A stretch of 64,000 bases of DNA, taken from assembly GCA_022113835.1 (NCBI GenBank), contig JAILWY010000023.1, forward strand, positions 18,381,501-18,445,500. Direction: 5' to 3'. The position numbers were made by a program, and so were the translations under genes. This DNA is from Atopsyche davidsoni (lineage: Eukaryota > Arthropoda > Insecta > Trichoptera > Hydrobiosidae). Shown here one piece after another: positions 11,613-21,900 of this stretch; positions within the stretch are counted from its first letter, which is position 1, and every line of letters begins with the position of its first letter. Below the pieces are notes generated by a model that made no database searches, was not told the origin of the DNA, and saw only the letters and a list, made by a program, of their open reading frames with translations.

Positions 11613-14600
11613 AACACTTTCTCAAGTTGTTGAATGTGCTGATTGCCTGAAAAATTCTGCGATAATAGTCATGCAAAATGTAGACGAGAGAAAAAAACCA
11701 CCGAGCGCGTTTCTGATATTAATAAAAATGTCGAAATCATCATATTTCCGTTCGCAAACTAATGAAGAAAATTTCGGATTTAAGGATGTTCAATCAGACT
11801 TGACTTTTTACGGAAGTCACGATTCGCCATCGAACGGGCAGTACTTGCATCCGACCGGACGGCTACTCAAATAAACAATGTTGTATGTGCATTTTAGTAG
11901 ATCTACACGTGTCATTGCTTTTTAGTTGTATTGTAGTATACAATTTTTTTAAATGTTATTGTTTAGTATTTTTTATGACTCACAGCTATTTTCATTTAAG
12001 ATAAGAGTTAATATTTTTATTAGATATTATGTTTATCATTTCATTAATACCATAAAAATATACGTCGACGATTATTTATGGCATTGATTTATATATATAT
12101 AACCCTTTTTTTGCATAAGCTGAAAAAGCAATATTTTGGGAGAAGAAGTATTTCGGTTTGTCGGCCATTTGAGCGCGCAATTACTTAGAGCTCATTGCAC
12201 AATTTGTCATCTTATCGTAGTGTCCGATTCCAGAGGCGTAACCTCAAATCAGACGCGACTTTGTTCGGTAGGGATATGCTCAGATACTAGAATTGGTTAT
12301 TTCAAATGCGAGGTCATTTCAGGAAGTCTTTAATTACTAAATATTTAAACTCATTTGTCTATATTTTTTCAATAGATTGAAATGTTATATTTTTGTTTTT
12401 AGAGTTTTTTAAATGACAAAAAATGCAATGATACAGAGAAAAGAAAATCTTATAAAAAAATTGATCAAGATTGTAACAAAATGGAATACAAATTATCGGA
12501 ATGATTGTAGAGTTGAAAAATTTGAAAGTGAAAATTGAAAATGAAACTTCAGAAGAAGAGACGACACGAGTGAGGCTCGAGGAATCCAATCGAGGACGCC
12601 GCGAGCTGTTTAACCGAACCATGTATTGAATGCAGGTAAGGACGACGATTTGAAAATATCCACAATGCTGTCGTATTCTTTCACCAGTGAAGAAGTGAGA
12701 CTGCTCTGGTGTGGGGCGAGGGACGGCGCTGGCCCACTCCGGGCCGCGGCGCACTCCGCCTAATAATAGCGTCGCCTCGAGTGCCTTTAATGTTAATCGA
12801 TGGGTTTGCCGCGTAAGGCTAAAACTCCGACACGCTACAAAATAATCGACTCGAAAGAAAAGCTAATTTTACCTTTCTTTTTACGTTGGCAGCAGTTGGT
12901 TCAGCATCGATCGGTCTTTAATTTTTCGTTCAGTAATTAAATAATTATGTTTAGTCAAAAAAGCAAAGATTACCGCCCTCTTCATCGGTGAGACGACTCG
13001 CCTTTTTAAGACATTTAGTCGATGAAAGTCCATACGTTGCTATTTTTTATTGTAATTTAAAACGGAGTTTTTCACAAAATAACTATGTTTCACATATTAT
13101 AACAAAATATTTAAATAACAGGTATTGTAATGTAATTGAATTGATCTGCGCGATTTGCACACCCGCTATTTTATTTTAGTCAAACCGTACATGTTGTGTA
13201 TATGTTTTCTCGATTTGTATATTTTCAGCTTTTTTAAATTATATGGTTTTTTTAACCTTGAATCGAAGTGAATTGATAATTAACATTTTGGCATATTTAA
13301 TCTGGATACGAGGATGCTGATAGCAACTTTTGCAAGAATACGGTACTGTCCATATTGCGTCTTTTATTTCTACTGTGTGAAAGCACGCTCGCTGCAGGAA
13401 GTATAATAATATTTAGCTACAATGTTGGGAAATCAGTGAGAGCTTTCTGGAACGATTGACCGCTTCGTGCTAGTTAACGATGCAAATTCTCTGTTGTGTT
13501 TTGTCATTGCACAGAAGAGAATGTTTTTAATCGCCTTTTTTTACCGTGAGTTGTCTTCGCGCTGAAACTCCGTGGAAGCATGAGGGATTGACGAAGGCTT
13601 ATGTGGTTGTTAGGTTTTCTTTACGGATTACGAGTGAACCCCTCCGGTCAACGTTTCTTGGTATTACATAACTGCAGTGCAGCGGTGATGCAGTTCATGT
13701 ACAGGTGCACAGTGAAATTAAACTGATTAGTTCTGAACCTACTGGTTCTATAGGAAAGATTCACTAGAAGTGCATCAAGAAGATTACAAATTAATTTAAT
13801 CTGAATTTGATCAGTACTAACTTCTACGATTGATGCTGTGCAACGTGCCTTCGTCCCCGGTGGGATTCTTAGACCTAGACTTCACCGCAAGTTCATCTTA
13901 GAAAAATCTCGAACGCATGTCGCATAAGAGAACTCACGAGGCGGGAAAGATATTACATTGCGATAATCTCCTAAAGTGAACATTGCGCGGCGCAAGCTGC
14001 AGAATGTTTTTTCTTCCCTGCAGACCTTTCCCTCATCACTACCTTCCTATACGCCCAGTAACTTTTTCTAATCAAGTCCCTGGGTTCCCGGCTGAGATGC
14101 TGGAAGTGCAGGCACTCACAGTGATCGAGAGAGGAGCACAACCCTCGGATCATTTTTGCAGTTTATCGTAAGCTAAATTTTAAAACTCAACTCAACATTG
14201 ATAAAATGCATAATGCAATTACAATATTTTATTTTCCTCGTAGATATCTATTTTCCAACAATCTTCAATCTTCAATTTTCTAAAAAATATTACTAAAATC
14301 TGTGTTTTTGTACTAAAACACATTTTTTAAATATAATTTTACCAAAACCTTGATAGCTAGCTAGCTAAAAGCTTTTACTAGCCCAGAAATATGTATGACA
14401 TATTGTCAAACTAAACTTAATTTATTTTAAGTTCTCTTTAAACTATATAATCAAACGGTGTAATTTGATATTGATCGTAATTTTTGTTTCATCTCAAATT
14501 ACTTTTGACTCAATTGAAAAATTAATAAATATTTCTTCTATCCATAGCACCCATACTTACTATAGGTATTTAATGTCTTCAATGTTGGAGTTTACAAGTC

Positions 14601-14889
14601 GCCGATTTTGCAATTTATTTTAGGATGAGTCATTTTCTACACGTATTATATGCTAATACATCTCGCGCTCGCTGACCGCAGCGTAAGGGAGAAATAGTGC
14701 GAAGGCAGGAGCTGTGAGTAAAGTCGGACCCTCGCTTCTCCGAGCTAGAGCCCCACTCGGCCATGCAGGAGGGCCGCACGAGAAGGCTTTTGCTTTAATT
14801 AAGTAATACAAGTAACTTATACGTATGTCTTATTTTTGGATTGGACGTCAATCAGATGCGTATTTATTACCCATTACGGGTTTATTGTA
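11613..14889. other. Long intergenic stretch, no gene seen
   Basis: About 3.3 kb without a supportable gene. ATG frames at 11593, 12136, 12359 (minus) and 12988 are short and show no family signature or splice context. GC-richer patches lie near 12540-12770 and 14670-14780. I see nothing classifiable. Confidence 0.45.
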
Positions 14890-15267
14890 TTATTACTAAT
14901 ATGATTAGGCACATTAGTTCATACATAGAAGATGATTTAAAGAAACTCTCAGAAAAATATCATCGTGATTTGTGTGGGATTTGAACCCACATCCCCTGGC
15001 TTACATGGCCAGTGTACTAACGAATCACTTCCGTTTATCGACAATTTTTAACAATCATACTCTACATATGAACCAATGTGCCCAGGCCAACCAATATTTA
15101 GTGATTTGCAAGCACTGGACTTTTTGAACAAAGTAACAAGTGAAGCGATTTTAGTCCCATCTGGATATTAATTTTATTCCCACACAAATCACGATGATAT
15201 TTTTCTGAGAGTTTCTTTAAATCATCTTCTATGTATGAACTAATGTGCCTAATCATATTAGTAATAA
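14890..15267. repeat. Perfect 90-bp inverted repeat with 198-bp spacer
   Basis: Left arm 14890-14979 and right arm 15178-15267 are exact reverse complements over 90 bp, checked base by base. The inner ends both carry GTGTGGGA or its complement. The left arm's inner end overlaps the 3' half of a tRNA-like sequence. Perfect identity over 90 bp means a recent event: either a fold-back duplication or insertion of two copies head to head. Confidence 0.95.
14966..15026 (-). pseudogene. tRNA-Thr(UGU)-like sequence, D-arm truncated (SINE head or tRNA pseudogene)
   Basis: On the minus strand the sequence gives an acceptor stem GATTCGT/ACAAATC with 6 of 7 pairs. An anticodon stem CTGGC/GCCAG pairs perfectly around the 7-nt loop CATGTAA, whose central triplet is TGT. 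The T-arm is perfect: GTGGG-TTCAAAT-CCCAC. An A-box-like TAGTACACTGG and a B-box GGTTCAAATCC are both present. The D-arm is too short for a normal tRNA, and loop position 33 is A instead of T. It is therefore not a functional tRNA but a tRNA pseudogene or the head of a tRNA-derived SINE. Confidence 0.6.
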
Positions 15268-17717
15268 CAAGTAACATAGATAAATGTAATTCGGTTCGAT
15301 AGTCAGTCGCGGTAAGGCTAGACGCGCGGGTCATTGTCAATAGAAAACCCCTCAATGGATCGTTCAGTTCAAAGACAGTGATAATCGTCACGTCTGCGCC
15401 GTCTAGAAACTCTCGTCACGACTGGACGCGCATCGTTCATTACCGAAGGTCGCGGCCTCGCGAGCGACCAAGCGGCGAGGCGTCCTCTTGCCGACACCTC
15501 GACGGCCCTGGGTAGACTTCTGCACGACCTGCGGCTATCGACTAGCCTATATTTCCATTTTTCATGGAAAGATTGATTGTATTAAGTAAAAGCATAAAAA
15601 AAACACCCAATATAAAGGGACGTGATTGCAAATCAGTCGCATGTCATGTCGTTGCGTTCGAGGACAGGTACTTCCCGCTGTTATCTCCATCGGGTCTGAG
15701 TGAGCGGACACCACGTCGCGCGTCAGCGCTCGGGGACAAGAAACGACAGGAGTGCGCGAGATCTGCTCCGCACTCCTGTTCTGCCCTATTCCTCTGCGCA
15801 TCTGTAATCAACAGGGCTGGACGACGTCCCGGGACGGCGCGGTCCGAGCCGAGCGGCCCGTCGAATATCTGACGTTCAGACCTCATTTGATTCCTATTAA
15901 CTATTATGAAACAGAGGAGGAAGCTGCGGTGCTCACGTGCGTGCGAGGCTTTATGCAATAATGACGCATTTCCCACGACCATTAGACGAGAAGAACGCAA
16001 ACCGGGCCGACAAGGTTGACGGTCGGCGGGCCGCAACCCCCGCGACGATGGCGCTTTGTTATCAGCGGAGCCCTTGAATGGCTTGAAATTTGTGTTTTGT
16101 TATTGCAACGACGGTTCGTTGTCGCAATACCGACGAAGCGAGGATACGAGGACAGTGTTTACTCGTTTTGAGTTCCTGATTTTGGACAAATCTAGTTGCA
16201 TTACTCGATCGGCTCGCATTGTTGAGTTCTCCCGTTGGGCTTGCTGCTCGTTTCCGCGGCCCCGGCGATCATACCGCTTCTCGGGAGCGACTGCGACACT
16301 GCTGGCCCACACCCCCCGCGAGGCCGCTCGACCTTCTGCTCGAAACGAGCATTTGCATTATATTTTTTGTAACAAATATATGATCATGTGCGAGTACAAA
16401 ATGTTACTTGATGCAATTGATTCTTAAAAGGTGAAAGGTATCCGATAGATTGATCACGAGAACGAGCAGAACGGAGGCGAGTCGTCCTGTCGCCCCGAGA
16501 AGGCGTTTCCCAATGAGACTCGTTCCTTTGTCACTCGCAGATGAGACGGTTTCCCAGTACACAAACGTAATTACATAATTGATAGTATACACGTACATGT
16601 AACGATCCAATGATACCCCGTCAATACGCGAATCGGTCGAAAGTAAGGAGGGATCGTATGTTTAGGAATCTGTCGTCAGCTATAATATTAAGATTCACGA
16701 TTAGATTTCTTCTAGATTTTTCTCTTATTTAATTGAACGTCAGGATTGAGGCTCGACGTTCCTCGAGGAGCTTTATCGATCTCCGCCGTCACTTCGCTAC
16801 CCTTCTGCCGACACTCGCGGTGCGAGACCTCGCGCGACGTGCTCGACCGCATAGTTCTCCATTAAGCTGGGAATATCTTAAATTAGATCGGGTATACGGA
16901 GCACGAACTGGGAGCTAAAATCTTGATCTATGGAGCACATCTAACGTGTATTTTCCATGAACGATCGCAACACTGAGTGTTTTTGTTCGTCGTTACACTC
17001 TTCAAGGAGATTCGCCGATCGCGTGGGCTCGGTGTGACGGCCCACGGAGCAACGCAGCCGAGAACCGGGCCTTTCCTCAGCCAGAATAGACCTGGTGAAA
17101 GTATCTCCATTCTTCTGAACTTCGCCGCGAGATCCGCGAAGACGCGAAAATCCGAGTAGCCAGACGTCACGGGACGTCCCGTTCCTACTCGGGTTTCACT
17201 GCCGGTGTGCTCACGCATGGCGGGATTCTGTCATCTATGTCAAATTCAACGAATCAATCGACCGATTAATTAAAGAATAATTTCTTTAAAGTTTGACTGT
17301 GATTAATGCGCTGAGGCCGAAGTGTCCAGTCGTGAGAGATCCACACCTGGCGCGCCGGGCGGGCGGAGCGGGCTCCCCAAATTAGACTGAGCAGCGCGCC
17401 GCTGCGCCCAGGTACGCGGGACTAACGACAAGTACACAAGACGAAATCATTACACGTGCAGTACTTTATTCAAATGGAATGGAAGAATACGTTACAAAAG
17501 ACGTGAGCTGAGGGAGAATGCCAAATTAAACGTGATATATCTCCGAGGGAGGTGTAACGGGGCGGTTACAGATCAGACAGCGTTCTTACGCACTAGGTGC
17601 CAGCGTTCAATCAACACACCACATATCACCAACATATACAGTACATAAAGTGTAACACCCACACACACCCACCCGCACCCACCCACACCCACCCACACAC
17701 ACACTCATATATACTCG

Positions 17718-17759
<42 letters not shown>

Positions 17760-18846
17760 AGTGGGATATATAATATGAATTTAAGCAAAAGAAACTTGAA
17801 TACCACTCGATCCTTCCCAATCTCCATTTTGATGGACATTTCGCAGGTGACTGAGGTGATGACCATCCACGATCGTCAATAGTTTAATCGAGTTCCCTGG
17901 CGGAAGACCTCTGGCCGTCCCCAGCCCGGCCGCGCCCCTCGAGTGGAGCTGCCTGGCGCGGGCCCAGCGCGTCCCACTAACGATGTTATTCATTCCTAGG
18001 CCGTCATCTTTATTTAGAAAATGTAAATATTTTGTAGGAATACCATTGGTATATTTTATGAATAGATAAATTCGGTTTTCTCGGTTACTTTGACAACTCG
18101 GCCTCGAGAGATTTTCTGTTGTATTGGATGTCGAAAGTGAACTTTGTCTCGTCGAAAGATGTTTTAATTTTGATTTGTGATTTGGTAAACGGAAATTGAT
18201 CTCAAGAGCCGGCGATTCGTCGACTAGTACATATTTTTATTTGCAAAGATTCTTCCCTTGATCCCTTGAAATAATCAAGATCAAGTGTTAGATCGTACTT
18301 TGGGTGATCGCGCACCTTATCGGATCACCTCTTTCTCTGTCTGTGTCTCGACTTATGTTTGAAGAGATCGCGTCGGTTCAAGAAAGTCCATTTCTCGCTG
18401 AAGTCCAACGTGTGAAGTACGTTCCTTCTGAATGTCTATTTTTACTTCCACGCTATTTGAGAGCTTCACGCTTGTTAGAAGGGAAGTCGTAATATATAGT
18501 AATGCCCACCACTGAGAGATTGCAATCTCGGCGCGAGTGAGCGCCGACACATCTCACCGAGACACGGGCCGGCCGAGCAGTCTCGCGAGACCCGCGGGGG
18601 AGGTCTCTGCCTTGGCGTCCGCCTCTTCTCGCGCTGCGAATGGATTCCGATTTGAGATCAAATGATCATTTTAAAAACTTCAAAAGAGACTCGATTCGGT
18701 GCTAGAGTTAGTGTTAATGTATTGCACGTGACGTCCAAGTGCTTTTCGACGCGACTCTTCTGGCGTCATGTGGCTGAGCGCCGCGGTTCTTGCGCGCGCT
18801 CGGTGGTCGCCGGAGTGAGACTTTTGTGCCCGTGTCTGATTTGCAG
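15268..18846. other. Upstream region of the main gene, GC-richer, no certain exon
   Basis: About 3.6 kb of mixed, CpG-containing DNA before the first coding exon. Many overlapping ATG frames on both strands (15564-17218) look like by-products of high G+C. It may hold the promoter and untranslated exons. The sequence TCTGATTTGCAG ending near 18846 is a plausible acceptor for an exon carrying the start codon. No TATA box or initiator could be chosen with confidence. Confidence 0.35.
17655..17762. repeat. Compound CA-rich, TA and GT microsatellite
   Basis: A CACACCCACCC-type tract passes into a TA run and then into a GT run, so the ends are roughly complementary and could form a hairpin. Confidence 0.9.
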
Positions 18847-18879
18847 ATTCAAGCACTAAAACTCTCGATAAGGTGGAAA

Positions 18880-18951
18880 ATGGTGGTGATTTTGTTCTTT
18901 AAAAATATTCAGAAGGAAAACGCCAAGCGACATTGCTCGGGAGACGCAAGT
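18880..18951 (+). other. Coding exon 1 (24 codons) of the large gene
   Basis: It opens with ATG in the context GGAAAATGG and ends at a codon boundary before GTGTAAGT's donor (GTAAGT at 18952). The encoded peptide starts hydrophobic (Val-Val-Ile-Leu-Phe-Phe), then becomes basic with Lys-Arg-His-Cys. Exon 2 has a stop in frame just upstream of its acceptor and no ATG until about 20206, so an upstream start exon is needed. This is the best fit by phase. It could be replaced by a still more distant exon in other isoforms. Confidence 0.6.
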
Positions 18952-21900
18952 GTAAGTTGCTGGTGTTGTGCGCATTCCCGGTGCGGGCTCGGGAGAAACG
19001 CCATTCTTCCTAAACTCATTCAAATTCAGGGAGAGGATTTTACAATAAATAAAATACGGTACTTTTTTTCTTTGTCAGTTAAATACTAAAAAAAACCTCG
19101 TAATGTTACGACTTTTGTAATGAGCGTAAAATTATTCACCAGTTCCTCTGAGATAGTCAAGCTCAAACAGCCGACTCTCTTTTACGTCATCGCTCCCAGC
19201 GCTGGCCGCTGTGCAAAAATTCGAATGCATATCTTATATATTAACGTTTTTATTAGTGGAAAAATGTGGAAAATGTGGAAAATCACTCAAGTATTTTTAT
19301 TCAAAATATTAAAATGGAATTCCACCAAGTACTCTCTGTCAAAAATATTGAATTTCTTATATATTAACAGCAAGATCAACTTATAAAAACTTATAACAAC
19401 TTATAAATATTTGAGTGATTTTTCCACATGTCAATATGTTAATTTTTCCACATGTTAATTTTCCACATGTTAAAACTATGTTTGATAATGCCAACGTGGA
19501 AGGTTGGCGAAACCGGTCACCAATCAAAATTAACATGTGGAAAAATCACTCAAGTATTTTATTATATTTAAAATATCAAAATGGAATTCCACCAAATACT
19601 CTGTGTAGATATGTAGCATGTAGTGGCCGAGTAGAATTATCTGTGTAAACGTGTTATGTGTCATCTCATAGGTGATTCTCTGATTTCAGACTGTGAGCTC
19701 GGCGGCCGTGGGGCGGCAGGAAGGGCGCGCCCCCGCCCTGCTGCGCGGCAAAGGGGGCGGGGGCGGTGGGGAAGCAGGAAGCGGAGCCTGGGTGTCGGGC
19801 CCGGAACCGCGCAAGGAGCGCTGGTCCATTGGAAAGCTCTTTCGTCGCCGCAAGAAAAATAGCGACAGTGACGTCTCCGTCTCTAGCGACGAAGGTGCCG
19901 GGCCAGGAAAACACAAAAAGAAAACCAAAAAGCAACGTTTAGTAAGAAACACCGACCCCGATAAGACTCGGGACGACCCCGAGAGATCCCGCAGTGCCAC
20001 TAAGATCATCAGGAAAGAGTATACGGATGACGGAGTCCTCTCCGACCCCTCTGCGGGGTTCGCGAGCTACGCGGGTCAAGGTTTCGCTCCTCGCGGGACC
20101 GGTAAGGAGTCCCAGGACCGAAGGGGGCCTGGCTCCAGCGGTGGCATTCAGGACGGGTCTTTACGCAAAGGCAGAAAAGGGCGTATCAAAGCGCGGGTCG
20201 AGGCCATGAGAAATGCTAAGAACGAGTCCAGCAGCGACGACGAGTCTCAGCGATCTACCTCCTCCTCTATGCTGCGGTTTCGGAGCGACGACTCTCTCGC
20301 AAATCATTCCAAGGACGGTTCCATCAGGAGAACCAGAGGCGCTCGTACGGATCGTTATCACCGTCGGCTATCTCGGGACGACGAGACGCAACTCGACAGG
20401 GAGGCCGAACTCATCCAGCGGAGCTTCAGCCGCTCCGAGGCCGAGTTGCTCGCCCTCAAGCGGCGCGTCCTCAGCACCCCGCAAGCTGGCGGGAGCGCCC
20501 CCGATCCGGACTATTCTGAACCCCTCCGGGTGCCGGACGCTAAACTGAGCCAAAACGGGATTCGAGTGCTAGGTTACACCAATGCAAACGGCTTTAAAAT
20601 CGCAGATAGACTGAATCAGAGACACCTTGGACTCTCCGCCTCCAACTCATCAGTGTACAGTTACCCGGCTGGAGGAATCCGCTTCAACGCTCGAGTGAAT
20701 GACGAGAATGTCGACTACAGCGTTCCTTACGGGGACGCGAGTGGACAGCATCCCCGTGAGCGCATCGGAGATAAAACAGCGTTCAGGAGAAGCGCGTCTC
20801 TCGAGAACGGTAGCGGAATCTGTTCTCCGGCGAATCACGAAAACGAAAACGTGATGGTGGTGAAGTTTCCTCTGGGCAGTGCGGCACCACCAAGGAAGGA
20901 GGCAGGTGCGCCGCCCGCCCCGCCTCCCAGGGATCCGCAGAGGAGAGTGACGACTCCCATGTCGTGCGTGTACGAGAATGCCCGGCCGATGTCGCGCGCA
21001 CCCGAGTCCGGAGCTACGAGAATTCTCCAATACAGAAGCAGCGAGGGAAGGTCGGTTCCTGTGCCTCAAACCAGATTTTTTTCGCAAAATACTTACGAAA
21101 ATAGTGACCCAATAGTCAACAACAGCGCACTAAACTGGGCGAAACGGCCCATGTCCACGTCGGAAGATCACATCGCTGTGCAAGGGAAATATACAAACGA
21201 TCCTTTTTCAAACATGTATCAAAACGAACAACCAAAGAGACCGTCCTCCGTGACTACCGAAGTCTTGAAGCCGAGCGTATACAATCGTTACTTGGCTAGA
21301 CCTCAGTTGACCAACGGAAATATCATTAACAAAGATCCTCGACGAAGATATACACAAGAAAACACTAATAATAATTCTGAATTTCTTTATTTTGCGGACA
21401 AAACGCCGAGATCGCGTAAACCTATTCACATTGAAAAAATCTCCGGAAACAGCGAAACGCCTGTCACCGAACCGCAGCCTGCAGCGCAGCCTGCAGCGGC
21501 CATCGACCACTGCAGTGTCGCTCAGCGCCCTAGGAACGCGTCAGAGTTCTGGCACAAGATGGACAGTCAAGAGACTCGTCGGAGACAGTTTGGACACAAT
21601 AGAACACTCAGCGACCAGTCCGTCAACATAGGATATCGGTCCCAGCATTCTCTACCCAAAACGCAGCCCATTTTGCTAGTGAATTACTTAGCTGCCAATG
21701 GAAATTCTAGTAACAGTAGACTCAGTGAAAATAATTACAAGAATCATTCTATTCATGCTCACAAAAGAGAAGAGCCTATACGAGCTCCGCGCATAACAAA
21801 CAAAGAAAATGAACCGATATGTTACTCTAATATAGACATAATTCCCATGGATGATGTGCGTAAAGTTTCGTACAATAATTCTGTTCGCGATTCTGATGAT

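Noticed and set aside
14966..15026. Functional tRNA-Thr gene
   Set aside because: The D-arm is too short, position 33 is not T and the acceptor stem has a mismatch.
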